Both the position numbers and the translations under genes were made by a program. A DNA stretch of 64,000 bases, from contig NZ_JACIBU010000001.1 in the NCBI RefSeq assembly GCF_014195485.1, positions 434,001-498,000 of the forward strand. Reading direction: 5' to 3'. The first letter of the stretch is position 1. Every line of letters begins with the position of its first letter. Below the pieces are notes generated by a model. That model saw nothing but the letters and a program-made list of their open reading frames with translations, had not been told where the DNA came from and made no database searches. Positions 15,731 to 23,937 of the stretch are shown here, piece after piece. Source of the DNA: Modestobacter versicolor (GTDB lineage Bacteria > Actinomycetota > Actinomycetes > Mycobacteriales > Geodermatophilaceae).

Positions 15731-17608
15731 GTGGGCGTGGACGACGGCGCCGTCGGCCGCGCCACCGACGGGGACTTCGCCGCGGTCTTCGCGGCGCTGC
15801 CCACGGCCTACCTGGTGATGTCCCCGGACCTGACGATCGTGGACGCGAACCCGGCGTACCTGGAGCTGCTCGGCCGCACGCGCGCGGAGCTGATCGGCCG
15901 GTACGTCTTCGATGCCTTCCCGCCGTCACCGGAGGCACTGGACGCCGACGGCGTCAACCCGCTGCAGACCTCGTTCGAGCGCGCCCGCGACACCGGCGCG
16001 CCCGACCACATGCCGCTGTTCCGGTACGAGGTGGTCGACCAGGAGACGGGCCGCCCGGTCCCGCGCGCCTGGTCGCTGATCAGCGCGCCCGTGCTCGACG
16101 AGGCCGGCCGTACCCGGTTGGTGCTGCAACGGGTGGAGGACGTCTCGGAGTACCTGGCCGAACGGGAGCGCCTCGCCGCGAGCCGGGAGGACGGCAGCTG
16201 GGCTCGGCTCGACGGGCTCGAGGCCGACCTGTTCGCCCGCACGCAGGAACTCCGGGCGGCCCTCGCCTCCCGGGAGGCGGCCACCCGCCGGCTGGCGGCC
16301 ATGGCGCAGGTGGTGCTCCAGCTGACCGACGCCGAGTCCGTCGCGGACGTCACGGCCATCCTCGCCGAGGCCGGCCTCGCGGCCATCGGTGCGGACGGCG
16401 GCGCGATCGCGCTGCGCGACGACGACGAGGGCGTCGTCCACCTGACCATGACGCCGTCCCTGGGGTCGGGGGCGCAGCGACGGTTCGGCACCATCGACCT
16501 GGAGAGCCGACTGCCCGCCGCGTGGACGGCACGGACCGGGCAGACCGTGGTCTTCCAGGACCAGTCCGAAGCCCAGGCCTGGTCACCGGAGATGCGGGAG
16601 GCGTTCGAGCAGTCCGGGCAGCGGTCGTGGATCAGCGTCCCGCTGTCCGCGCGAGGTCGACTGCTCGGCTCCTTGCTGGCCGGCTGGACGGTGGAGCGCA
16701 CCATCTCCCCTGACGAGGTCGACCTGGTGCAGGCCTTCGCTGCCCAGTCCGCGCAGGCCCTGGACCGGTTGCAGGCACTGACCCGGGAACGCCGCTCCGC
16801 TGCGCGCAGCCGGCAGCTGGCGGAAGAGCTGCAGCGGAGCATGCTGACCGAGCCGTTCCAGCCCACGCACTGCCAGATCGCGGTCCGGTACCTGCCGGCC
16901 ACCGGCACCGCCCAGGTCGGCGGGGACTGGTACGACGCCTTCCTGCAGGCCGACGGCGCCGTCAACCTGGTCATCGGTGACGTCGTCGGCCACGACACCG
17001 GTGCGGCAGCGACCATGGGACAGCTGCGCAGCCTGCTCCGCGGCATCGCCGTGGCGGGCGGCTCGGACCCCGCGCACGTGCTCGACATCCTGGACAGCGG
17101 GATCGTGCAGCTGGGACTGCGCACCTACGCCACCGTCGGCATGGGCCGGCTCGAGCGGACCACCGAGGACGTCGCCCGCGGGACCGCCCGGCTGCGGTGG
17201 GCCAGTGCCGGACACCCTGCACCGGTCGTGCTCGATGCGGACGGCGGGCTCGTCGACGTCCCGGAGGTCTCCGGCCGGCTGATGCTCGGCGTGGACCCTG
17301 GCAGGTCCCGTGGGCAGATCGCCCTGGAGCTGCCTCCGTGCGCGACGGTGCTGCTCTACACCGATGGGCTGGTCGAGCGGCCCGGAAGCGACCTGGACGC
17401 CGGTGTCGCCCGGCTGCAGCGGTCGGCCGCCGAGCTGGTGCACCTGCCGCTGGAGGAGCTCTGCGACCGGCTCCTCGAGCAGCTGGTCGACGGGCACCCC
17501 GCCGACGACGTCGCCCTCGTCGCCGTCCGCCTGCACCGCCCACTGCACGCGGGAGCCGGCCCCGACCACCTCCCCGACAGCATCGCCGTCCACGAGTGGG
17601 AGCGCTGA
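15731..17608 (+). CDS. PAS-GAF-PP2C (SpoIIE-type) serine phosphatase
   Basis: A 625-residue sensor phosphatase. The PAS domain is at about 15-135 (PTAYLVMSPDLTIVDANPAY, then LGRTRAELIGRYVFDAFP), a helical linker rich in Arg, Glu and Ala follows (about 135-195), then GAF at about 195-350 and the PPM/SpoIIE domain at about 375-610, with VGGDWYDAF, IGDVVGHDTG, LLYTDGLVERP and PADDVALVAVR supplying the metal ligands. It should dephosphorylate a STAS partner in response to a cytosolic signal. The GTG at 15731 gives a short lead into PAS. A HATPase kinase gene follows on the same strand after 69 bases, so phosphatase and kinase are likely co-expressed. Confidence 0.92.
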   Translation: MGVDDGAVGRATDGDFAAVFAALPTAYLVMSPDLTIVDANPAYLELLGRTRAELIGRYVFDAFPPSPEALDADGVNPLQTSFERARDTGAPDHMPLFRYEVVDQETGRPVPRAWSLISAPVLDEAGRTRLVLQRVEDVSEYLAERERLAASREDGSWARLDGLEADLFARTQELRAALASREAATRRLAAMAQVVLQLTDAESVADVTAILAEAGLAAIGADGGAIALRDDDEGVVHLTMTPSLGSGAQRRFGTIDLESRLPAAWTARTGQTVVFQDQSEAQAWSPEMREAFEQSGQRSWISVPLSARGRLLGSLLAGWTVERTISPDEVDLVQAFAAQSAQALDRLQALTRERRSAARSRQLAEELQRSMLTEPFQPTHCQIAVRYLPATGTAQVGGDWYDAFLQADGAVNLVIGDVVGHDTGAAATMGQLRSLLRGIAVAGGSDPAHVLDILDSGIVQLGLRTYATVGMGRLERTTEDVARGTARLRWASAGHPAPVVLDADGGLVDVPEVSGRLMLGVDPGRSRGQIALELPPCATVLLYTDGLVERPGSDLDAGVARLQRSAAELVHLPLEELCDRLLEQLVDGHPADDVALVAVRLHRPLHAGAGPDHLPDSIAVHEWER

Positions 17609-17677
17609 CCCGGTGACCGCAGCCGCGATCACCCCACCGCGCAGGAGTCCGGCCCCGGGTCAGGAGGGCAGGCGACC

Positions 17678-18169
17678 GTGAGCGGCTCCACGAACACCCC
17701 GGCGGAGTACGCGGAGGCCTACGCCTCCTGGCACGAGGACAGCCCCGTGCCCGCATCGACCGAGACCCGGCTCCTGGTGCAGCTGGAGTCGCTCCGCGGC
17801 CTGAGCCTCGTGCGCCGTCAGGTGCAGCACTTCCTGCGGGCCTCGCTGGGTGCCGGGGAGCACGCGGACCTGGCTCCAGCCGTCGAGGACGCCATCGAGC
17901 GCGCGGTCCTGGTGATCGACGAACTGACGTCCAACGCGCTGCGCCACGGGTCGCCGCCCTCGAGCCTGCACATCGGTGACGACGACGGACGGTGGATCGT
18001 CATCGTCACCGACGGCGCGCCCGGAGTGGCACCCACGCCGGCCAGGGACCGCCCCGCCGGGCAGGGTGGCTACGGCCTCTACGTGATCGCCGACCTCACC
18101 GCCGAGCACGGTGTCCACTACGAACCCGACCGGAAGCTCGTCTGGGCCTGCCTCGTCAAGCCCAGCTGA
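17678..18169 (+). CDS. HATPase_c_2 ATP-binding protein (anti-sigma kinase type)
   Basis: A 163-residue kinase-like protein. The first 45 residues are a family-specific lead, then a helix (LSLVRRQVQHFLRASL) precedes the N-box VIDELTSNALRHGSPP at about 85-100, the aspartate loop IVTDGAPGVAP and the glycine-rich lid (PAGQGGYGLYVIADL). The aspartate and asparagine that hold Mg-ATP are present. It follows the PAS-GAF phosphatase on the same strand; AGGAGG lies 10 bases before the GTG at 17678. A role as anti-sigma or anti-anti-sigma kinase is inference from family; the partner is not adjacent. Confidence 0.88.
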   Translation: MSGSTNTPAEYAEAYASWHEDSPVPASTETRLLVQLESLRGLSLVRRQVQHFLRASLGAGEHADLAPAVEDAIERAVLVIDELTSNALRHGSPPSSLHIGDDDGRWIVIVTDGAPGVAPTPARDRPAGQGGYGLYVIADLTAEHGVHYEPDRKLVWACLVKPS

Positions 18170-18250
18170 CCGTCGACCGCGGGCCTCCTGCCCGCCGCTC
18201 CCGGCAGCGTGGTGGGCCGTCGCCGCCTCCCGGCTGCGCTTCGCCCGGGG

Positions 18251-19462
18251 CTACACCTGCAGGCCCTCCTCGTCACCGGTGAGCCATTCCAGGAAGACGA
18301 TGCTGGCGTCGTCCTGGAGCTGGTCGGCCTGGTGTGCCAGCACGCTGCGCATCAAGCGCCGCATGGTCTCCGGTGCCGGGTCGCCGGCGGCGGTGGCGGT
18401 GGTGACGAAGTCGGCGAGCCGCTGCTCGCCGAAGAACTCCCCGTCGGGGGACCGGGCCTCGGTGATCCCGTCGGTGTGGAGCAGGACCCGGTCGCCTGGT
18501 TCGAGCCGGGTCTCGCAGCAGATCGCCTTCCGGTCCTGCAGGCCCAGCGGGCGGTCCGGTGGGCAGTGGGGCGGCTGGACCAGCGAGCCACCGCGCAGGA
18601 TGAGGGGCGGGGGGTGCCCGGCGTTGACCCAGCGCAGCCGGCCGGTGTCGAGGTCCAGCCGGGCCAGCACTGCGGTGGCGAACTGCGACCCGGTGAAGTG
18701 GGTGGCGATGACGTCGTTCACGGCCTGGGCCATGTCGGGCAGGTCCAGCATGTCCCGGCGGGCGTGCCGGTAGGTCCCGACCGCCGCGCTGGCCAGGAAC
18801 GCGGCAGGGAGGCCGTGGCCGACGGAGTCGAGGACCAGCAGGTCGGCGTGGTCGCCGGTGACGGCGTAGTCGAAGGTGTCCCCGCCGATGTCGTAGGCCG
18901 GCTCCAGCGCGCCGGTGATGACCACCCGGTGGGTCCCGAAGCTCAGCGGCGGCAGCAGCTCCCACTGGATCTCCGCCGCGAGGCTGAGTGTCTTGCGCCG
19001 TCGCAGCCGGGTGAAGGCGTCGCTGTACGCGTCGTTGACCACCACGAGCTCAGCGACCAGGGACGCGAAGACACGTGCGTCGTCGTCCACGGCGCGGGTC
19101 GGCGCGGTGGCGAAGACCATCTCCACGACGCCGAGGCGCTCAACACCGTTCAGCAGGGGGATCCACAGCCGGTGCGAGGCTTCGCGGACGGCGCTGCGGA
19201 TGACCTCGACTCGGCGGAACGCCCGTCCGGCCATGGTGCCGTCGATCGCCAGCTCCTGGCGCTCCGGCACCCCCGGGCCCGGCAGGGGCAGGAGGGTGGC
19301 CTGCTCGTAGTCGGCCAGGTAGAGCACCGTCTCGCGTGCGCCCAGCAGCCGGGCGTGGGTCTGGACGGTGGCGGGCAGCTGGTCGGCTGCGAGCAGGTGT
19401 GAGGCGCGCAGCAGCGAGCGCAGCGGGTCGGTGCTGGTCGGGTCAACGGCAGCGTCGGTCAC
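18251..19462 (-). CDS. GAF-like domain plus PP2C (SpoIIE-type) phosphatase
   Basis: A 403-residue phosphatase. Residues about 20-170 form a GAF-like sensor (LGARETVLYLADYEQATLLP, then RLWIPLLNGVERLGVVEMVF), a helix (DAFTRLRRRKTLSLAAEIQW) links to the PPM/SpoIIE domain at about 185-395, with DIGGDTFDYAV, LVLDSVGHGLPAA, LLHTDGITEARS and DDASIVFLEW as metal-site motifs. It differs from the other two phosphatases in this hub in lacking PAS and in using the GGDTFDY form, so it belongs to a separate subfamily. The GTG at 19462 is used; a GTG five codons earlier at 19477 is also possible. It converges with the second HATPase gene. Confidence 0.9.
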   Translation of the reverse strand: MTDAAVDPTSTDPLRSLLRASHLLAADQLPATVQTHARLLGARETVLYLADYEQATLLPLPGPGVPERQELAIDGTMAGRAFRRVEVIRSAVREASHRLWIPLLNGVERLGVVEMVFATAPTRAVDDDARVFASLVAELVVVNDAYSDAFTRLRRRKTLSLAAEIQWELLPPLSFGTHRVVITGALEPAYDIGGDTFDYAVTGDHADLLVLDSVGHGLPAAFLASAAVGTYRHARRDMLDLPDMAQAVNDVIATHFTGSQFATAVLARLDLDTGRLRWVNAGHPPPLILRGGSLVQPPHCPPDRPLGLQDRKAICCETRLEPGDRVLLHTDGITEARSPDGEFFGEQRLADFVTTATAAGDPAPETMRRLMRSVLAHQADQLQDDASIVFLEWLTGDEEGLQV

Positions 19463-19525
19463 GTGGCATCGTCTCACGCCCGGCGACCTGCGGTGGTCAC
19501 GCGCCCGGCCTCGGTACCGGGGCGG

Positions 19526-20248
19526 CTACGCGGTCGGCAGCTGACCGGTGGTCGTCAGTTCGTCCGCGAGGTCGCGCAGCTTGCGGTTGGTCAACGACGA
19601 GGTGCGGATCAGCACGGCGAAGGCCTGGTCGGCGGTCAGCTGGTGGCGCTCCGTCCCGATGCCCTTGGCCTCGCCGATCAGGTCCCGGTTGGCCATCCCG
19701 CCGCGCGGGTTCTCCTCGTGCTCGGCGCTGGCCAGCGCGACGGCGGCGTGCCCGGCGAACATCAACCCGGTCTCCTGGGACTCGTCGTCGAAGGCGCCCG
19801 GCTCACGGCCGTAGACGTTGAACGCGCCGAGGTCGTCGCCCTCGACGAACAGCTGAAAGCACAGCATGCTGCCGACGCCCAGCTGCGGAGCCTCCCGGGC
19901 TAACTGCGGCCAGCGTCCATCCGCACCGACGTCGACGACACTGACGACCCTGTTCTCCCAGACCGCGTCCGAGCACGGTCCCTCGTGGAGACGGCTCTGC
20001 AGTGAGTCGACGTCCTTCGGCAGGTCGCTGGTCCAGGCCCTGGGCTCCACCGCGGCTCGGCCGATGACGTAGCTGATGCCGCACTCGGCGGCGCCGGGGA
20101 TCGTGCCGACCGCTGACCGGGTGATGCCCCGCAGGGTCGCCTCGACGTCCCCGTGCTCTTCCTGCAGCTGCCGCGCCACCTGGCTCATGACGTCGCCGAG
20201 GCTCCCCCTGGACGAACCGGCCACCCTGACCTGCTGGTCGGTGCCCAT
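19526..20248 (-). CDS. GAF and ANTAR domain regulator
   Basis: A 240-residue protein. GAF is at about 30-170 (CGISYVIGRAAVEPRAWTSD, LHEGPCSDAVWENRVV, LCFQLFVEGDDLGAFNVYGR), and ANTAR at about 180-235 (RDLIGEAKGIGTERHQLTAD, NRKLRDLADEL). ANTAR is an RNA-binding three-helix domain that prevents transcription termination at paired hexaloop hairpins; the GAF domain should sense a small ligand. The GLIME-like residues are slightly altered (AKGIGTERH instead of AKGILMER), yet the conserved Ala-Lys-Gly core stays. The ATG at 20248 is chosen ahead of the first GAF helix. It is divergent from another GAF-ANTAR gene at 20430. Confidence 0.9.
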   Translation of the reverse strand: MGTDQQVRVAGSSRGSLGDVMSQVARQLQEEHGDVEATLRGITRSAVGTIPGAAECGISYVIGRAAVEPRAWTSDLPKDVDSLQSRLHEGPCSDAVWENRVVSVVDVGADGRWPQLAREAPQLGVGSMLCFQLFVEGDDLGAFNVYGREPGAFDDESQETGLMFAGHAAVALASAEHEENPRGGMANRDLIGEAKGIGTERHQLTADQAFAVLIRTSSLTNRKLRDLADELTTTGQLPTA

Positions 20249-20429
20249 CAGCCGAACGTGGTACCGGTCGATGCGCCTGGAGACCGATGACCGGACGCCG
20301 CGACCGCAGCGGGGTTGCTGCGGATCGGCACTGGGCATGGCGGTGGTGCCCGGTGAGGACAGCCAGGCCCGCGGTGACACCGGTGCGTTCGCTGCAACTG
20401 GTCACCTCACCAGTTGCAGATGGAGTTCC

Positions 20430-21164
20430 GTGAGCACGAGCGAGCGCTTCAAGGTCGCCCTGGCGGCGTCCGCGGTGGACCTGGCTGGTCCCGAGCTCCT
20501 GCCGGAGCGACTGGCCAGAGCCGCGGCCGCCGTGCTGCCCGTCGACGGGGGAGGCATCAGCCTGTTCTTCGCCTCCGACCGGAGGCTGCCGCTCGGGGCC
20601 AGCGACGAGCAGTCGGCGGAGGTGGAACGCCTGCAGTTCACGGTGGGCGAAGGGCCCTGCCTGTCCGCCCATGCGTCCGGCCGGCCGATCGTCGCCGACG
20701 AGGCCATGATCGAGTCGCGCTGGCCGGCGTTCTACGACGAGTTGGTGGCCCGCACGTCCATCCGCGGGATCATCGCGCTGCCGCTGGAGGACGATCTCCG
20801 CGCCTTCGGCGCGCTCGACCTGTACCTGGTCCCGCCGGGCGACGTCGGGTCGGTGACCCTGCTGGATGCGCTCACCGTGGCGCGTGAGGTCGTCGAGACG
20901 TTCCAGGCGACGCGTCGGCAGGATCCCACCAGCGCGGACGGGCCGGCGTGGCTCGATGCGCCGGCCGCGGAGCGCCGGTCCTTGGTCTGGCAGGCCATGG
21001 GGTTCGTCAACTCCGGTCTCGGCGTGACCGGCCCGGACGCCCTGGCGCTGCTGCGCGGGTACGCCTACGGCGAGGGGGCGGACCTCGACGACGTCGCCGC
21101 CCGGGTCCTCGCCCGCGACGTGCCCCTGGAACGGCTTGCGCTGGACGCCGGCGAGTCGCGTTAG
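20430..21164 (+). CDS. GAF and ANTAR-like domain regulator
   Basis: A 244-residue protein. The GAF domain is at about 15-160 (VDGGGISLFFASDRRLPLGA, VGEGPCLSAHASGRPIVADE, GIIALPLEDDLRAFGALDLY). The C-terminal 55 residues (VWQAMGFVNSGLGVTGPDAL, then RGYAYGEGADLDDVAARVLA) match the divergent ANTAR subtype in which the first helix is VxQAxGMV. RNA binding is inferred from family and is less certain than for the neighbours. GGAG lies about four bases before the GTG at 20430. Divergent from the gene ending at 19526, with 181 bases between starts; converges on a third GAF-ANTAR gene. Confidence 0.87.
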   Translation: MSTSERFKVALAASAVDLAGPELLPERLARAAAAVLPVDGGGISLFFASDRRLPLGASDEQSAEVERLQFTVGEGPCLSAHASGRPIVADEAMIESRWPAFYDELVARTSIRGIIALPLEDDLRAFGALDLYLVPPGDVGSVTLLDALTVAREVVETFQATRRQDPTSADGPAWLDAPAAERRSLVWQAMGFVNSGLGVTGPDALALLRGYAYGEGADLDDVAARVLARDVPLERLALDAGESR

Positions 21165-21285
21165 GACCAGCGGGACGTCGCCCCGGCGGTCGGCATCAGT
21201 CGCCTCGGGCGCCGCGCGCGATGACGCGGCCGGCCGCGAGCGTCCTGAGCGAGCCCCGCGGCCGGACGCGCGAGCTCTCGGTCGA

Positions 21286-22020
21286 TCACGAACGGCTGGG
21301 CGGCATGATCAGTTCGCCGGTGGTCACCAGGTGGTCGGCGACGAGTCGCAACTTCTGGTTGCTGGCCATGGATGCCTGGGCGAGGAGCTTGAAGGCCTCG
21401 TCGGCGGTCAGCTTGTACCGCTCGATGAGGATCCCCTTGGCCTGGTCGATGACCGCTCGGGACTCCAGGGCGACCTGCAGGTTGTCGGCTTGCTCACGGG
21501 CGCTCTGGTAGGCGTTGAGGTTGGCCACGGCGACTCCGGCGAAGCGCGCGAACCGGTGCCCGATGCGGCGGCTGTCGTCGTCGAACGCGGCGGCCTCACG
21601 TGCGTAGATGTTCAGCCCGGCCCCCGAGGTCGTGGGACTGCCCAGGGGTATGGACAGGGAGCTGAGCCCACCCCGCTCGACGGCGCTCTTCATGTAGTCG
21701 GGCCAGCGCACCTCCGTCCGGGCGTCCTCGACCTCGACCGCCTGCCCCGTGCTGGCGGCGTGCAGGCAGGGTCCGTAGCCGCGGCCGTACTGGCTCTCAT
21801 CGAGGTCCAGTGCCAGCTGTCCGGTGTAGACCACGGTGGTCGCCTTGTCCGCCACGAGCAGGCTGACCGACGCCTCGATGTCCCCGGGCATGACCTGCTT
21901 GGTCAGGTCGGCGACGGCCTGGAAGACCGAGTGCAGCGAGTGCTCGGACAGTGCAATGCCGCCGAGCAGCTCGAAGGCCGTGGCTTCGTCGACAGCGGAA
22001 TTGCGATCGATGGAACTCAT
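21286..22020 (-). CDS. GAF and ANTAR domain regulator
   Basis: A 244-residue protein. GAF is at about 30-170 (SVSLLVADKATTVVYTGQLA, GYGPCLHAASTGQAVEVED, LSIPLGSPTTSGAGLNIYAR), a coiled-coil-like helix (FARFAGVAVANLNAYQSARE) links to a canonical ANTAR at about 185-240 with IDQAKGILIERYKLTADEAF and ASNQKLRLVADHL. It should bind RNA as a dimer and act as an antiterminator when GAF senses its ligand. The ATG at 22020 is the first before GAF. It is the third ANTAR gene in 2.5 kb and closes the signalling hub; no two-hexaloop target hairpin was recognised in the window. Confidence 0.92.
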   Translation of the reverse strand: MSSIDRNSAVDEATAFELLGGIALSEHSLHSVFQAVADLTKQVMPGDIEASVSLLVADKATTVVYTGQLALDLDESQYGRGYGPCLHAASTGQAVEVEDARTEVRWPDYMKSAVERGGLSSLSIPLGSPTTSGAGLNIYAREAAAFDDDSRRIGHRFARFAGVAVANLNAYQSAREQADNLQVALESRAVIDQAKGILIERYKLTADEAFKLLAQASMASNQKLRLVADHLVTTGELIMPPSRS

Positions 22021-22242
22021 TCCATGCGCTCCGGTCAGGTTGCCGGGAGGCAGGATGCGTCCTCGGTGTGGAGCCACGGAGTGGACCGGTGAGGCTCACA
22101 CGTACGTGCGCCGCTGTCTGACGCACCGTTGCGACGGGGAACTCGTCCGTCGGGTTCTCGTGTCGACACTACTCGTGTTCGTCGCGCCGCTCGCCCCCTT
22201 GCCGCCCGGGATGGAAGAGGTGACGAACCGCCCTTGCTGACG

Positions 22243-22332
22243 TCAGTCGACCGACTCCCGGTGGCGGGTGTCAGCGAAGTCGACCCCGCTGGAGCTGATG
22301 TCGAAGAGCTGCTCGCCCCGGCCTGGACCGAC
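22243..22332 (-). pseudogene. Second quinone oxidoreductase fragment
   Basis: Between in-frame stops, this strand reads VGPGRGEQLFDISSSGVDFA followed by DTRHRESVD and a stop. GEQLFDI and GVD-ADT-H match the remnant at 2907-3062 (GEQLFDIRSGGVDIADTHH), and the DNA agrees over about 36 bases (CGACCCC through CTGCTCGCC) with three or four differences. Like that copy it ends a few residues after ADTxH. Only about 25 codons survive and there is no start codon. It lies directly downstream of the methyltransferase stop. Confidence 0.6.
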
Positions 22333-22938
22333 TCAGCGAGGCCGGCGCGCGTAGTACACCAGTGCTGGAGGGAGGTTCCGCCACACGGTCCGCCCGATGA
22401 TGACCTCCTCGAACCGCGCTTCCAGATCCCGGCGGAACCGCCGAGCGGCGGGCGTCCACCGGGTGTGGACGTACGCGAAGGTGGTGAACACGCCGTCGGG
22501 GGAGAGGGAGTCGACCACGGCGTCGAGCAGGTGCTCCTGCTGCCGAGCCGGGAAGGCGGCCCACGGCAGGCCGCTGACGATGACGTCGACGTCCGCGATG
22601 CCGCGCTCGGTGAGGACTGCCCGGAGGTCGACGGCGTCCGCCTGCACCACCTCGACCGCGGGGTGCTGGGTGGACAGCCGTGCGGCCAGCCGGGTGTTCA
22701 CCTCGATCGCGAGCTGCCGGCCGCCGCTGGCAAGCCGCTCGGTGATGGGTCCGGTCATCGCTCCGGTACCGGGACCGAGTTCGACGACGACAGCTGCGCT
22801 CGACGACACCGGTGCGATGGCCGCGCGGGTGAGCGGTCGTCCGCTGGCTGCGACAGCTCCGACGGTCATGGGCGCACAGACGAACTCGACCAGGATCGAC
22901 GCGGCTCCACAGCTGGTCGAGACGGGGTGCTCAGACAC
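22333..22938 (-). CDS. PmtA-like SAM-dependent methyltransferase
   Basis: A 201-residue class I methyltransferase, closest in pattern to phospholipid N-methyltransferase PmtA and rRNA dimethylase-like proteins. The SAM-binding motif I is VVVELGPGTGAMTGPI at about residues 48-63, motif II is QLAIEVNTRLA, and the family-typical motif IV is VDVIVSGLPWAAFP; the C-terminus has TWTP/FRRDLEARF-type helices and LPPALVYYARR. The substrate may be a lipid headgroup, but this is not proven. The GTG at 22938 lies eight bases inside the end of the upstream SDR gene, so the two are coupled. A paralogous SDR-methyltransferase pair is at 59907-61581. Confidence 0.83.
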   Translation of the reverse strand: MSEHPVSTSCGAASILVEFVCAPMTVGAVAASGRPLTRAAIAPVSSSAAVVVELGPGTGAMTGPITERLASGGRQLAIEVNTRLAARLSTQHPAVEVVQADAVDLRAVLTERGIADVDVIVSGLPWAAFPARQQEHLLDAVVDSLSPDGVFTTFAYVHTRWTPAARRFRRDLEARFEEVIIGRTVWRNLPPALVYYARRPR

Positions 22939-23833
22939 CGAACGTCACGCCCGTGAGGTCCTCGGAGACCGCCCACAGCCGCTGCTGGACGGCGAGGTCG
23001 TACGACTCAGGGCTGGACGTGACGAGCCTGGGGTACCCGCGGACCTCACGACGGCCGCCGGGGCCGTAGTACTGCCCACCCAGGACCGACGGGTCGGTCG
23101 CGGCCCGCAGCGTCGGCAGGGCGCCCATCGCGGCGGACTGGGTGACGAGAGGGGCCAGCCGGTCCATCGGCGCCCGGACCAGAGCCGGGGAGTTGCGCAC
23201 GAGTTCGGTGTTCGACACCCCGGGGTGCGCGGCCGCCGCCAGGGTGGGCGGGCCGTGCGCCGCGAGCCGGCGCTGCAGCTCGTAGGTGAACATGAGGTTC
23301 GCGAGCTTGGACTGCCCGTAGGCGCCGGCGCGGGAGTACGAGCGTTCCCACTGCAGGTCGTCGAAGTGGATCGCCGCGCGGATGCGGTGGCCGGTGCTGC
23401 TGACGGTCACGACGCGGGAGCCGGGAACGGGCAGCAGCAGGTCGAGCAGCAGCCCCGTGAGAGCGAAGTGGCCGAGGTGGTTGGTGCCGAACTGGCGCTC
23501 GAAGCCGTCCACCGTCGACTGCCTCGGGGTGTACATCACCCCGGCGTTGTTGATGAGCAGATCGATCTGCGGGTGCGCCCGACGCAGCTGGGCGGCGGCC
23601 GTGCGGACGGAGTCCAGCGAGGTCAGGTCGAGCTGCTGGACGGCGACGGCGCCGGCCATGCGGGCCGCTGCCCGCTCTCCCTTGTCGACGTCCCGCACGG
23701 CCAGCACCACCGTGGCGCCGCGTCCGGCGAGGACCTTCGCGGTCTCGAAGCCCAGACCGGTGTTGGCGCCCGTCACGACCGCCACCCGGCCCTGCTGGTC
23801 GGGTATGTCATCCGCTGTCCAGTGGGTGCCCAT
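22931..23833 (-). CDS. Short-chain dehydrogenase, retinol dehydrogenase-like
   Basis: A 300-residue NADP-type SDR. Its glycine loop is VVTGANTGLGFETAKVLAGR (about residues 19-38), a basic residue in the second strand (LAVRDVDKGERAA) favours NADP, the NAG motif is LLINNAGVMYTP, the catalytic serine is in TVSSTGHR and the YxxxK pair is YGQSK. The C-terminal GQYYGPGGRREVRGYP is typical of the long-chain alcohol/retinol or light-dependent protochlorophyllide reductase-like branch. AGGAGG lies just before the ATG at 23833. It faces a TetR gene across a gap with three matching operators, and continues into the methyltransferase by overlap. Confidence 0.9.
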   Translation of the reverse strand: MGTHWTADDIPDQQGRVAVVTGANTGLGFETAKVLAGRGATVVLAVRDVDKGERAAARMAGAVAVQQLDLTSLDSVRTAAAQLRRAHPQIDLLINNAGVMYTPRQSTVDGFERQFGTNHLGHFALTGLLLDLLLPVPGSRVVTVSSTGHRIRAAIHFDDLQWERSYSRAGAYGQSKLANLMFTYELQRRLAAHGPPTLAAAAHPGVSNTELVRNSPALVRAPMDRLAPLVTQSAAMGALPTLRAATDPSVLGGQYYGPGGRREVRGYPRLVTSSPESYDLAVQQRLWAVSEDLTGVTFGV

Positions 23834-23849
23834 CGTCGTCCTCCTGAAA

Positions 23850-23917
23850 AGACCGTCGGTCTGTTGTGTGGAGGACAGTAAGAGACCGGCGGTCCGATGT
23901 CAAGAGACCGGCGGTCT
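23850..23917. promoter_or_regulatory. Three TetR-type operators in the SDR/TetR gap
   Basis: The 13-base dyad AGACCGNCGGTCT occurs three times: AGACCGTCGGTCT (23850-23862), AGACCGGCGGTCC (23883-23895, one end base off) and AGACCGGCGGTCT (23905-23917). Centres are 33 and 22 bases apart, and the 104-base gap holds both start sites. The layout fits cooperative binding by the divergent TetR protein to repress both genes. Confidence 0.85.
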
Positions 23918-23937
23918 GCAAGTGCTAGAGTCGCTCC

